From: Ariolimax columbianus
Lineage: Eukaryota; Mollusca; Gastropoda; Stylommatophora; Arionidae
NCBI GenBank assembly: GCA_036924085.1
Contig: JAVGWX010000007.1
Location: 99,109,641-99,173,640 of the forward strand
Direction of reading: 5' to 3'
DNA: 64,000 nt
In this document: piece by piece, positions 30,905 to 42,664 of the stretch
Position numbering within the stretch: the first letter of the stretch is position 1
Layout of the letters: each line of letters opens with the position of its first letter
The notes under the pieces: model-generated
Database searches by the model: none
Seen by the model: the letters and a program-made list of their open reading frames with translations, nothing else
Told to the model about the DNA's origin: nothing
Translations under genes and position numbers: made by a program

Positions 30905-33900
30905 TAAGAGTTATGGATGGATGGTGTGAGAGATAGTAGGAGTGATGGATGGTGTGAGAGATGGTTGGAGTGATGGATGGTGTGAGAGATGGTAGGAGTG
31001 ATGGATGGTGTGAGAGATGGTAGGAGTGATGGATGGTGTGAGAGATAGTAGGAGTGATGGATGGTGTGAGAGATGGTAGGAGTGATGGATGGTGTGAGAG
31101 ATGGTAGGACTGATGGATGGACGGTGTGAGAGATGGTAGAAGTGATGGATGGTGTGAGAGATGGTAGGACTGATGGATGGATGGTGTGAGAGATGGTAGG
31201 ACTGATGGATGGACGGTGTGAGAGATGGTAGGAGTGATGGATGGTGTGAGAGATCGTAGGAGTGATGGATGGATGGTGTGAGAGATGGTAGGAGTGATGG
31301 ATGGATGGTGTGAGATATGGTAGGCGTGATGGATGGTGTGAGAGATAGTAGGAGTGATGGATGGTGTGAGAGATGGTTGAAGTGATGGATGGTGTGAGAG
31401 ATGGTTGGAGTGATGGATGGTGTGAGAGATGGTTGGAGTGATGGATGGTGTGAGAGATGGTAGGAGTGATGGATGGAGTGAGAGATGGTTGGAGTGATGG
31501 ATGGTGTGAGAGATGGCAGGAGTGATGGATGGTGTGAGAGATGGTAGGACTGATGGATGGACGGTGTGAGAGATGGTAGGAGTGATGGATGGACGGTGTG
31601 AGAGATGGTAGGAGTGATGGATGGTGTGAGAGATCGTAAGAGTGATGGATGGATGGTGTGAGAGATGGTAGGAGTGATGGATGGATGGAGTGCGAGATGG
31701 TAGGAGTTATGGATGGTGTGAGAGATGGTAGGAGTGATGGATGGTGTGAGAGATAGTAGGAGGGATGGAGGGTGTGAGAGATGGTAAGAGTGGTAGATAG
31801 TGTGAGAGATAGTAGGAGTGATGGATGGTGTGAGAGATGGTTGGAATGATGGATGGTGTGAGAGATGGTAGGAGTGATGGATGGATGGTGTAAAAGATGG
31901 TAGGAGTTATGGAGGGTGTGAGAGATGGTTGGAGTGATGAATGGATCAATGGTGTGAAAGATGGCGTGAGAGATGGTTGGAGTGATGGATGGATGGTGTG
32001 AGAGATGGTAAGAGTGATGGATGGATGGTGTGAGAGATGGTTGGAGTGATGGATGGATGGTGTGAGATATGGTAGGCGTGATGGATGGTGTGAGAGATAG
32101 TAGGAGTGATGGATGGTGTGAGAGATGGTTGGAGTGATGGATGGTGTGAGAGATGGTAGGAGTGATGGATGGTGTGAGAGATGGTTGGAGTGATGGATGG
32201 TGTGAGAGATGGCAGGAGTGATGGATGGTGTGATAGATGGTAGGAGTGATAAATGGATCAAAGGTGTGAAAGATGGCGTGAGAGATGGTTGGAGTGATGG
32301 ATGGATGGTGTGAGAGATGGTTGGAGTGATGGATGGTGTGAGAGATGGTAAGAGTGATGGATTGATGGTGTGAGAGATGGTTGGAGTGATGGATGGATGG
32401 TGTGAGAGATTGTAGGAGTGATGGATGGTGTGAGAGATAGTAGGAGTGATGGATGGTGTGAGAGATGGTTGGAGTGATGGATGGTGTGAGAGTTGGTAGG
32501 ACTGATGGATGGACGGTGTGAGAGATAGTTGGAGTGATGGATGGATTGTGTGAGAGATGATAGGAGTGATGGATGGTGTGAGAGATGGTAGGACTGATGG
32601 ATGGACGGTGTGAGAGATGGTAGGAGTGATGGATGGTGTGAGAGATGGTAGGACTGATGGATGGTGTGAGAGATGGTAGGAGTGATGGATGGTGTGAAAG
32701 ATGGTAGGAGTGATGGATGGTCTGAGAGATGGTAGGAGTGATGGATGGTGTGAGAGATGGTTGGAGTGATGGATCGTGTAAAAGATGGTAGGAGTGACGA
32801 GTGATGGATCGTGTGAGAGATGGTTGGAGTGATGGATCGTGTTAGAGATGGTAGGAGTGATGGATGGTGTGAGAGATGGTAAGAGTGATGAATGGTGTGA
32901 GAGATGGTAGGAGTGATGGATGGTGTTAGAGATGGTAGGAGTGATGGATGGATGGTGTGAGAAGGTAAGAGTGATGGAGGGTGTGAGAGATAGTCAGAGT
33001 GATGGATCGTGTGAGAGATGGTAGGAGTGACGAGTGATGGATCGTGTGAAAGATGGTAGAGTGATTGATGATGTGAGAGATGGTAGGAGTGATGGATGGA
33101 TGGTGTGAGATGGTAGGAGTGACGGATGGTATTTGAGATGAAAAGTGAGGGATGGATGGTGTGAGAGATGGTAGGAGTGATGGATGGTGTTTGAGATAAA
33201 AAGTGATGGATGGATGGTGTGAGAGATGGTAGGAGTGATGGATGGTGTTTGAGATGAAAAGTGATGGATGGATGGTGTGAGAGATGGTAGGAGTGATGGA
33301 TGATGTGAGAGATGGTAGGAGTGATGGATGGTGTGAGAGATAGTAGGAGTGATGGATGGTGTGAGAGATGGTTGGAGTGATGGATGGTGTGAGAGATGGT
33401 AGGAGTGATGGATGGTGTGAGAGATAGTAGGAGTGATGGATGGCGTGAGAGATGGTTGGAGTGATGGATGGACGGTGTGAGAGATGGTAGGAGTGATGGA
33501 TGGTGTGAGAGATCGTAGGAGTGATGGATGGTGTGAGAGATGGTTGAAGTGATGGATGGTGTGTGAGATGGTTGGAGTGATGGATGGTGTGAGAGATGGT
33601 TGGAGTGATGGATGGTGTGAGAGATGGTAGGAGTGATGGATGGTGTGAGAGATCGTAGGAGAGATGGATGAATGGTGTGAGAGATGGTAGGAGTGATGGA
33701 TGGATGGTGTGAGATATGGTAGGCGTGATGGATGGTGTGAGAGATAGTAGGAGTGATGGATGGTGTGAGAGATGGTTGAAGTGATGGATGGTGTGAGAGA
33801 TGGTAGGAGTGATGGATGGTGTGTGAGATGGTTGGAGTGATGGATGGTGTGAGAGATGGTTGGAGTGATGGATGGTGTGAGAGATGGTAGGAGTGATGGA

Positions 33901-35755
33901 TGGTGTGAGAGATGGATGGAGTGATGGATGGTGTGAGAGATGGCAGGAGTGATGGATGGTGTGAGAGATGGTAGGAGTGATGGATAGACGGTGTGAGAGA
34001 TGGTAGGAGTGATGGATGGTGTGAGAGATTGTAGGAGTGATGGATGGATGGTGTGAGAGATGGTAGGAGTGATGGATGGATGGAGTGCGAGATGGTAGGA
34101 GTGATGTATGGATGGAGTGCGAGGTGGTAAGAGTTATGGATGGATGGTGTGAGAGATAGTAGGAGGGATGGATGGAGGGTGTGAGAGATGGTAAGAGTTA
34201 TAGATAGTGTGAGAGATAGTAGGAGTGATGGATGGTGTGAGAGATGGTTGGAGTGATGGATGGTGTGAGAGATGGTAGGAGTGATGGATGGATGGTGTGA
34301 GAGATGGTAGGAGTGATGGAGGGTGTGAGAGATGGTTGGAGTGATGAATGGATCAATGGTGTGAAAGATGGCGTGAGAGATGGTAAGAGTGATGGATGGA
34401 TGGTGTTAGAGATGGTTGGAGTGATGGATGGATGGTGTGAGATATGGTAGGCGTTATGGATGGTGTGAGAGATAGTAGGAATGATGGATGGTGTGAGAGA
34501 TGGTTGGAGTGATGGATGGTGTGAGAGATGGTTGGAGTGATGGATGGTGTGATAGATGGTAGGAGTGATAAATGGATCAATGGTGTGAAAGATGGCGTGA
34601 GAGATGGTTGGAGTGATGGATGTATGGTGTGAGAGATGGTTGGAGTGATGGATGGTGTGAGAGATGGTAAGAGTGATGGATGGATGGTGTGAGAGATGGT
34701 TGGAGTGATGGATGGATGGTGTGAGAGATTGTAGGAGTGATGGATGGTGTGAGAGATAGTAGGAGTGATGGATGGTGTGAGAGATGGTTGGAGTCATGGA
34801 TGGTGTGAGAGATGGTAGGAGTGATGGATGGTGTGAGAGATGGTAGGACTGATGGATGGACGGTGTGAGAGATAGTTGGAGTGATGGATGGATTGTGTGA
34901 GAGATGATAGGAGTGATGGATGGTGTGAGAGATGGTAGGACTGATGGATGGACGGTGTGAGAGATAGTTGGAGTGATGGATGGATTGTGTGAGAGATGGT
35001 AGGACTGATGGATGGACGGTGTGAGAGATGGTAGGAGTGATGGATGGTGTGAGAGATGGTAGGAGTGATGGATTGTGTGAGAGATGGTAGGAGTGATAGA
35101 TGGTGTGAGAGATGGTAGGAGTGATGGATGGTGTGAGAGATGGTTGGAGTGATGGATCGTGTTAGAGATGGTAGGAGTGATGGACGGTGTGAGAGATGGT
35201 AAGAGTGATGAATGGTGTGAGAGATGGTAGGAAATGGATGGTGTGAGAGATGGTAGGAGTGATGGATGGTTGGTGTGAGATGGTAAGAGTGATGGAGGGT
35301 GTGAGAGATAGTAGGAGTGATGGATCGTGTGAAAGATGGTAGGAGTGATGGATCGTTTGAGAGATGGTAGGAGTGACGAGTGATGGATCGTGTGAGAGAT
35401 GGTAGGAGTGATGGATGATGTGAGAGATGGTAGGAGTGATGGATGGATGGTGTGAGATGGAAGGAGTGATGGATGGAATGTGTGAGATGGTAGGAGTGAC
35501 GGATGGTATTTAGATGAAAAGTGATGGATGGATGGTGTGAGAGATGGTAGGAGTGATGGATGGTGTTTGAGATGAAAAGTGATGGATGGATGGTGTGAGA
35601 GATGGTAGGAGTGATGGATGATGTTTGAGATGAAAAGTGATGGATGGATGGTGTGAGAGATGGTAGGAGTGATGGATGATGTGAGGGATGGTAGGAGTGA
35701 TGGATGGTGTGACAGATAGTAGGAGTGATGGATGATGTGAGAGATGGTAGGAGTG
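30905..35755. repeat. 4.85-kb 28-bp minisatellite with 2.4-kb super-repeat
   Basis: Roughly 170 copies of a unit containing 'gagtgatggatggtgtgaga' and 'gatggtag', with 4-bp 'gatg' length variants. Marker variants recur about 2.3-2.4 kb apart: 'ggatcaatggtgtgaaagat' and close variants at about 31941 and 34346, and the 'tgagatgaaaagtgatgg' cluster at about 33135-33260 and 35510-35640. The array is therefore largely two copies of one block. Plus strand is purine-rich with very little C. Confidence 0.95.
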
Positions 35756-36125
35756 TCCCACCATTGCACAAAAACAGAACCCCTCCAAGTGGCGCCAAAA
35801 ATCTCTCACTCCCCCCCCCCCCCCTCCCACTCAGCTATTATTGCTGCACACACTCCTCCATCCTCTAAGGCACCACTCTGTCCAATCCACGATTGATTTC
35901 ACAATTTTGCAGTCTACTCATCGATTTATGTGTCAAAGACCAAGCGATAATATCAGCCCTATCCGCCGTTACGGTGAGGGTGTCTGATCGTTCATAACAT
36001 TAACCCAAGAATAATCAGGATCGTTGACCCACACAAGCTACTGACGGTTTAATACCTCTATGACCGCTATCCATGCATGCCGCTGCCACCCTATTTATAC
36101 CCCACGGAACATGTTCGGAACATCG
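35756..36125. other. Unassigned region with a C run
   Basis: A C run of about 17 bases at 35808-35825. No gene recognised. Confidence 0.4.
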
Positions 36126-36474
36126 AGAGCTCATCAAATGACCGGCCTTATTAAAGAGGTCCCAGACAGCCACACCAGAGCTGATCCAATGACTGGCCTT
36201 GTTAAAGAGGTCCGAGATAGCCTTAACAGAGATGATTCAATGCCTGGACGTGTTAAAGAAGTTCCAGCCACACCAGAACTGATCTGTTAAAGATGTTACA
36301 GTCACAGTCACACCCGAGCTGATCCAATGACTCCTCTGGTTAAAGAGGTCTCAGATAGCCACACCCCAGTTGATCCAATGACTCCTCTGGTTAAAGTGTT
36401 CTCATATAGCCACACCCGAGCTGATCCAATGACTGGACTTGTTAAAGAGGTTCCAGACACACAGGAGCTGATTC
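36125..36474. repeat. 51-bp minisatellite, left part
   Basis: Seven diverged copies containing 'gctgatccaatgactggcc' and 'gttaaagaggtcccaga'. The same array resumes at 42483, so everything between is an insertion into it. Confidence 0.88.
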
Positions 36475-39400
36475 TTCTTCTTCTTCTTCGTACGCTGTCA
36501 GTCGTCAACTTGAATTTGTTCGAAGCCAGCAGCTGTCATCCTGAGGCCGTCGACACTGCCATAGAGCTTGTCTAGTGTTGTCACTGGTGATGGTCACATG
36601 TACTTTCTCTGGTAATCGTATGTCGGGCAATTTTGCAGCAGATGTTCAGCGGTCATTCGTCCTGTGCGGAATCTGAAGACCACGACCTGCTCTCTTCTGT
36701 TCAGCTGGTAGTAGGCATCATTTTTGGTGTAGCCAGTGTGTTCTGTTTCCCATTTGGCCATGTATCTGGCCCTAATAAACCTTTTGGACTCTTCGTAGGT
36801 CACACTACAATCTGGTTGTGGTAGTCTTGCACCTTCTTTTGCCAGTCTGTCTGCCTCCTCGTTGCCTTGGATGTTGCAGTGGGATGGGACCCACTGTACC
36901 ACTACCCTTTTTGGTGCGGACTGCTGGCATAGTTGACACAGTACTGCTCTTAAGTCATTAAGCTCAGTGTTTTTCTGGCTTTTTAGCGCTGTGACTACGG
37001 CCAGAGCATCTGTAAGCAGGACTGTATGGCTTTCATTTTCTTTATGTGTCACCATTTCTTCCACTGCCGCCCTCAGTGCCTCTGCCTCCGCTCTGAAATT
37101 GCTTGTGTACTTACCAGTAGCGAATGACAGTGTTATTTTTCTGCCATTTGGTAGGTTCAGGAATGCTCCTGCCCCTCCATTCTGTGTAGTGTTTGTTACA
37201 GAACCGTCGGTGTATGCATGGGTACAGTCCATGATTGGGTAGTTTTTCGATATAAAGCTTAGGGTAGTATCTCTCCTTTCCTTTTCAGTCTGGCAGTTTT
37301 TGTTTCCAATACCTGGTATATTTTCTACCACCTCTGGAAATATATCCTGCCTCCAGGTATGTTTTCGTACAGTAGTGATGGGCTTTGGTGTTGTTAGTGC
37401 GTTTGTGGGATCTTCGTGCATCTTTGCTTTGGCTATTTCTGCAAAGTTTCTCCGCTTTAGTTTCCCATTTCCCAAGTTGTTTAGTCTCTGGTGCATTGGA
37501 TGGTCGGTCAGTCTTCGGAGTTTCTCTGACTGCAGCTGGGCTCTGCAGTCTCTTCTATCGGTCATGGATTGCAGTTTTGTAATCTTTTCAAGTTCTACAA
37601 TTGGCGTTGACTTCATGCCTCCTGTTATAACTCTCATGGTTTGGTTTTGAAGTTTGCTAACTTTATCGAAGTTCGCCTTTGCTGCTGTTGTCCATGCCGC
37701 AATGCCATACTCGAGAACTGGTCTCACTCTTCCAGTGTACAGTTTCTTTAGTATACGTTCGTCTGCTCGCCAGCTTGTGCCAGCAAGTTTCCTCATGATT
37801 GCCATTCTTTCTCTGGCTCTCATTCGGTTTCTCTCGATCTGACTTTTCCATCTCATGCGCCGATCAAATGTGACTCCCAGATAGTTTGGGTTGTCGTTTG
37901 GCTGCAGGAATTTGCCATTTAGACTTAATTTTGTGTTTTGGGGTTTGATTGAAAGCGAGATAATTGTACGTGTGGTTTTCTCCTCGTTATTTTGACCAGC
38001 CATGAGTTCGCCCACTCTTCCAGCGATGTTAGGGCCTGCTGCATCCGATTTCTTGCTATGGTGAGATTCTTTTCAGAGGTCCACATAGCCAGATCGTCTG
38101 CAAACATTGAGCTATGGACTCTTCTTGGTATATTCTCTGTAATGTCGTTTATATACACCAGGAAGAGTGTGGGTGACAGTACTCCCCATTGGGGTACTCC
38201 CTGCTCGAGTGTCACCTTTTTGCTCATCTGCCCTTGTACTTGGACTCTGGTCGTTCTTTTTTTGAGGTAGTGGTTGATCCACTTGTACATTCTCCCACAA
38301 ACTTCACTTCTCCTTAGCTTGACTCTAAGTCCATCTTTCCAGACTTTGTCAAATGCCTTTTCCAGGTCCACCCAAACCGCAACTGTGTGTTTCTGTGCCT
38401 GATAGGCATCTTCTATTTCCTGGGCTATGAGGATGACCTGGTCCTCAGTGGATCTGTGCTGTCTAAAGCCGTCTTGCTGTGGAATTAGTATTCGTTTTTC
38501 TTCCAGATGCCCCATCAGTCTGGTGTTTATCATACGTTCCATCAGTTTGCCGACACAGCTCAGTAGGCTGATAGGCCTGTATCTATTTGGATCTGTTTTG
38601 TCCTTTCCTTTCTTTGGTACTGGTACAAGTACTGCGTCTTTCCATGCCTGGGGTACAATACCCCTTTTCCAGCTTTGGTTCAGGACTGATAGCAGTTTCC
38701 TCTTCGCTGTTTGGCCCAGCCCCATGAGCATTTCGTTTGTTATCCCGTCTTTTCCGGGAGATTTCCTTTACTTTAATGTTCTCATGGCCTCTTCCATTTC
38801 ACTCATTGTTAATTTGGCCATCATATGCTCTTCTGGTGCCGTATTGATGTTGTCGTGCCTCTTTTGCTCTTCACTAATGTCTGTATGCCTATCTGCAGGG
38901 ACCTCGATGTGGTTTGCTCTGGCATAGTGTTCTACAAAAGCGTTTGCGGCTTATTTTCCAGTGAGCTAGTTTTCGCCCTGCTTGATGGTAATTTGTTTGT
39001 TTGAAGGGGTTTCGTCATTCATGGCTCTGACTAGCTTTCATAGCTTGTTCCCTTCTTTGTCTAGGTTGAGGCTTTTAGTTTTGTTTTTCCAGCTCTCTCT
39101 TGCTGTTTGATTTAGAGTGTATTTGTATTTCGCTGTGGCGGCTTTGAGGGCGATATTTGCCTCCATAGATTGTTCTCGCTCTGCCATGTTCCTAGCATTT
39201 GTGACTGCATCTTCCGCTTTCTGCAACTCATCATTCCAATAGGGCTTATAGTTTTTCCTAGCCCCTCTTGCATTATTGCCTTGCTTAGGCTTTCCACCAT
39301 GGGCTTCATTTTGTTGTTTCGTGTGTTGATGGTTTCACACAGCCCATCTGTCAGGATTGCAAATCTGTCCCAGTCGGCTCGTTTGTAATTCCAACGTGGG

Positions 39401-39960
39401 AGCGGTTTTGTTTCCTGTGGGCCTACTTCCATTTCAATATCTAGCCTGATCGGCCTGTGGTCGCTACCTGCCAATTGGTTTAGCACCTGGCGGTCTATTG
39501 TATGGTGTATGTCCTGTGTGGAGAAGGCCAAATCAGGAGTCGAGGTGGTATGCAATGTTCTAGAATAGAAACTAGGGCTATCCTCCGGCCTATTGATTAG
39601 GGAGAGATTTGTGTCTATCTCCCAATCTTCCACTTCGTCACCTCTGCTGTCTGTGTCCGAGTATCCCCATCTCTCCGAGTGGCTGTTGAAGTCTCCAACT
39701 ACTATTCAGTTGAGTCTTTGACGTCCATACTCAAGAGCGATAGGTCTTTATTTGGTGGTCCGTACAGATTGAAAAGGCTCGGCACTCTCGCTGCCTGGCG
39801 GGACTCCGCAGGATGAGCGCCATACGTTTTTCTGATCGGTTGTACTGTTATCATACTGCGATTTACGTTGCACTGTTTCGTTAGGCTTGTGGCCCCGTGC
39901 ATCCGATTTCAACAGGCGTTTCTGTAGGGATGCCCTCCTTAGCCTTTGGCTGTCCCCAGC
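36475..39960 (-). mobile_element. LINE family 1, copy B (longest copy)
   Basis: About 3.5 kb on the minus strand, with a GAA-type tail at its 3' end (plus-strand 'cttcttcttcttc' at 36474-36486) joined to the 51-bp array. It carries endonuclease, RT and RNase H parts. The 5' end fades near 39900-39960, within the N-terminal half of the endonuclease, and is followed by about 340 bp of unassigned sequence and then the rRNA mosaic. 'gagctgattc' stands at 36465-36474 and again at 42483-42492, a candidate target duplication for the whole 6-kb composite, though the array could supply both copies. Confidence 0.85.
36498..39960 (-). pseudogene. LINE family 1 copy B pol: endonuclease, RT, RNase H
   Basis: Endonuclease part (39902-39430): LFNLYGPPNK, then VVGDFNSHSERWGYSDTDS near 39690 (GDFNSH catalytic motif), then LAGSDHRPIRLDIE near 39480. 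RT frame (38731-37925, 268 residues): YRPISLLS at 51-58, WVDLEKAFDKVW near 120-131 (motif A), GVPQWGVLSP near 178-187 (motif B, with W where G is usual), MFADDLAMW near 211-219 (motif C intact). After a frameshift near 38000 a 473-residue frame (38015-36594) holds YLGVTFD at 45-51, the linker, and RNase H: AYTDGSV at 267-273, [13 protein letters not shown] near 309-321, LLTDALAVV near 333-341, [12 protein letters not shown] near 384-395. The Cys/His tail has an internal deletion, and a stop replaces Trp after QRKYM. Further frameshifts lie between 38760 and 39430. Confidence 0.85.
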
Positions 39961-40300
39961 CTATCTGCAAGGCAGCAATTGTTTGTGATCAGAGTTGTCT
40001 CTCTTATGGAAGTTGTCTTACCAGACTAACGAGTCTTCACTACTCGTGTCTATAGGCTGCGGTGATGATATATGAGATGATATATGATATGGACTGGTTT
40101 ACCCGGAAGAGAGGCAGTCCAGTGTGTCTGTATCCCAGGATCGTCACGTCCTGCCAGAAACGTAGCATTTGCATGTGAGTGGGGTATCTCTTTGCTCCCT
40201 TTATTTTCTTGGCTCCTATGCAGGGATGGTACGCCTAGCATTCCCCACCAGCTGGGATGTTGACACAGTGGGGCAGGTGTGCAATGTCCGCATCTCTTCT
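39960..40300. other. Unassigned junction between LINE B and rRNA mosaic
   Basis: No motif recognised. 'ggcagtccagtgtgtc' at about 40106 also occurs at about 47967, but the rest does not align well. Confidence 0.35.
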
Positions 40301-40890
40301 GCGTCCATTGGTATGGCTGATAGCGTACAGAGGTAGAGATCGAAGCAGAAGTGCATTTAACTAGGGGACAAGTCTGGTAATGTCACGGAGATGTTGTTCG
40401 CCTGGTTTGCGGACATATCTTGTGGTCAAGGAATGTGTCTCGACAGTTCACAGTGAGGTGGCTGCTCTACTGTTTTCGACACCCCGACCAAGAGCTAAGT
40501 CTTATGTTGGTGGTTTCGCATCCCATCGCCGTATAGGGTAAATATATCGAGCAGCTATCCGCCCGCTTTGATCGGCTGATGGAAGAGACCTCTTTCTGTG
40601 GCTCGACCTAGTAGGGTTGAGGAGCGATTCCCAGGTCCCGACCATATCGAAGCCTCCCATTGCAGTGGTGCTGAGATTTTGGGCGGGATTCCGGCTTACA
40701 GGCGTCCGGCCGTAATCCCTCACATGGTAGCCTCGCGCCATTGGCTTATCAGCCTGGTACGTGAACCAAATGTCTGCGGCTCCTCTCGAGTTGAGCAGGA
40801 TTTCCGTAGCAACGCCCTGTCATTTGTAGGGTAAAACTGACCTGTCTTCCGATGGTCTATTTCCAGCACCCGTTCACTATTTCGCCAGGA
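40300..40890 (-). pseudogene. 28S rRNA 3'-end fragment plus flank, in rRNA mosaic
   Basis: Reverse complement of the same 28S 3' region found at 4840-5340. On the plus strand: 'ggtcggggtgtcg' read backwards near 40480, 'ccgtaatccctcac' near 40710, 'accaaatgtctgcggctcct' near 40766, 'gagcaggattt' near 40794 and 'gggtaaaactgacctgtctt' near 40829. It extends past the mature 28S end to about 40360, as in the other copy. Too diverged to be functional. Confidence 0.78.
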
Positions 40891-41116
40891 CGAATTAATC
40901 GAGGGCTTTTGTTTGTCAGTGACCAGGTATCTGGAACCTGCGGTTTCTGCAAGGTTAAGACACGATTTTCCTAGCGTTCCTTCATTAGAAGGTTAGAGAG
41001 CTGACCTGTCTTCCGTGGGTCTAATACCAGAACACGTTCACTATTAGACCCAACGAAAGTGCTCTCGATTTATCAGTCGCTCTACAGTATTTGCGTGTTG
41101 AGTCAAATTAAGCCGC

Positions 41117-41157
<41 letters not shown>

Positions 41158-41290
41158 CAAACACTGGATGCGGGACAGTCAAGCAACCGAGAGGATAGCT
41201 CCAGATTTTCGAGGGTCTAATTCCAGCACCCGTTCCATATTTGACCCAACGAAAGTGCTCTCGGCATGTCAATCATTTCAGTGTTTGGCC
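40890..41290 (-). pseudogene. Repeated 18S-to-28S chimeric junctions
   Basis: Read on the minus strand, an 18S segment (from 'ggaattgacggaagggcacc' through 'ttaatttgactcaacacg' to 'gagagcactttc') is joined to a 28S segment ('gaacgggtgctgg' and 'tagacc', matching the GGGAACGTGAGCTGGGTTTAGACC region). The join occurs at about 41250 and again at about 41045; the 28S text recurs a third time at about 40870. The universally conserved 18S block appears at 41111-41157 and again at 41302-41353. Both 18S segments lack about 15-17 bases just after 'caacacg', showing they derive from one founder. Confidence 0.75.
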
Positions 41291-41312
41291 GTGTTGAGTC
41301 AAATTAAGCCGC

Positions 41313-41361
<49 letters not shown>

Positions 41362-42085
41362 TTTGCAACCATACTTCCCCAGAAACCCAAACACTTTGGT
41401 TTCGTGAAAGCTGCCCGCAGAGTCATCGAAGCAACTCCTGCGATCGCTAGTCGGCATCGTTTATGGTCAGAACTACGACGGTATCTGATCGTCTTCGCGC
41501 CTCTGACTTTCGTTCTTGATTAATGAAAACATTCTTGACAAATGCTTTCGCAGTAGCTCGTCTTGCGGCGATCCAAGAATTTCACCTCTAAATCCGCAAT
41601 ACGAATGCCCCCGTTTGTCCCTGTTAATCATTACCTCCAGTTCCGAAAACCAACAAAATAGAACCGAGGTCCTATTCCATTAATCCATGCACCATTATTC
41701 AGGCAGCCGAGGCCTGCTTTGAACACTCTAATTTTTTCAAAGTAAACGCGCCGGCCACACAGGACGCTCAGCGAAGAGCACCCGTGGGAGAGAGCCGGCA
41801 GACGGTAGGGCAGGAGACAACGGACAGTGAACCGGCGCGAGCCGGACCGCCCGCCTGCGCCTGAGATCCAACTACGAGCTTTTTAACTGCAACAACTTTA
41901 ATATACGCTATTGGAGTAGGAATTACCGCGGCTGCTGGCACCAGACTTGCCCTCCAATAGATCCTCGTTAAAGGGTTTAAAGTGTACTCATTCCAATTAC
42001 GGGGCCTCGAAAGAGTCCCGTATTGTTATTTTTCGTCACTACCTCCCCGTGCCGGGAGTGGGTAAGTTGCGCGCCTGCTGCCTTC
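41290..42085 (-). pseudogene. 18S rRNA fragment, about 0.8 kb
   Basis: Reverse complement of the middle of metazoan 18S rRNA, roughly from GAAGGCAGCAGGCGCGC (42085 side) to the conserved AATTGACGGAAGGGCACC block (about 41335). Clear landmarks on the plus strand: 'attaccgcggctgctggca' at 41922-41940, 'ctacgagctttttaactgca' near 41872, 'gacggtatctgatcgtc' near 41477 and 'ccgtcaattcctttaag' near 41337. A GC-rich V4 insert at about 41747-41862 is of the variable kind seen in some molluscs. This part is close to consensus, much less decayed than the 28S parts. It lacks both ends of 18S and is joined directly to LINE D at 42085/42086. Confidence 0.9.
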
Positions 42086-42482
42086 AGGGTTATGTCTCTT
42101 CTTTCTTTTTCAGTCTGGCTGTTCTTGTTTCCAATACCTGGTATATTTTTTACCACTTCCGGAATGATATGCTGCTTCCATGGGGGTTTGCGTACAGTAG
42201 GGATGGGCTTTGGTGTTGTTATGGTGTTCATAGGGTCTTCGCTCATCTTTGCTTTTGCTATTTCTACAAAGTTTCTCCGCTTTAGTTTCCCTTTTCCAAA
42301 TCTATTTAGTCTCTGTTGCATTGGATTGTCTGTCAGTGTTCTTAATTTCTGTGCTTGCTGCTGGGTTTTGCAGTCTCTTCTGTCGGTCATGGATTGTACA
42401 TTTGTAATCTTTTCAAGTCCACAATTGGCGTTGACTTCATGCCTCCTGTTATAACTCTCATGGCTTGGTTTTGAAGTTTCCA
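42086..42482 (-). mobile_element. LINE family 1, copy D (linker fragment)
   Basis: About 400 bp encoding part of the linker between RT and RNase H on the minus strand (RRNFVEIAKAKMSEDPMNTI, then [13 protein letters not shown], with [17 protein letters not shown] upstream). It is truncated at both ends: the 5' side joins the 51-bp array and the 3' side joins the 18S fragment with no LINE tail. Sequence is closer to copy A than to the adjacent copy B. Confidence 0.85.
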
Positions 42483-42570
42483 GAGCTGATTCAATGACTG
42501 GACTAGAGGTCCCAGACAGCCACATCAGAACTGACCCATTGACTGGACTTGTTAAAGAGGTCCCGGTTAA
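42483..42570. repeat. 51-bp minisatellite, right part
   Basis: Nearly two units of the 36125-36474 array, continuing on the far side of the 6-kb composite. Confidence 0.85.
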
Positions 42571-42664
42571 AGTTAGCAGCCATACCTGGAAGTAGTCAGG
42601 GAGATGTGAGTTACGTCATGCCAGTTACGAAGAAGAGTGGACAGCACGTATACAAATAAAACCG

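Noticed and set aside
34198..35830. Minus-strand frames of 334-523 codons rich in His, Ser and Pro
   Set aside because: They are translations of the 28-bp array in multiple frames and not proteins.
41290..42085. A functional 18S rRNA gene
   Set aside because: Both ends of the gene are missing, it is fused to a LINE and to 28S fragments, and no ITS or 5.8S is present.
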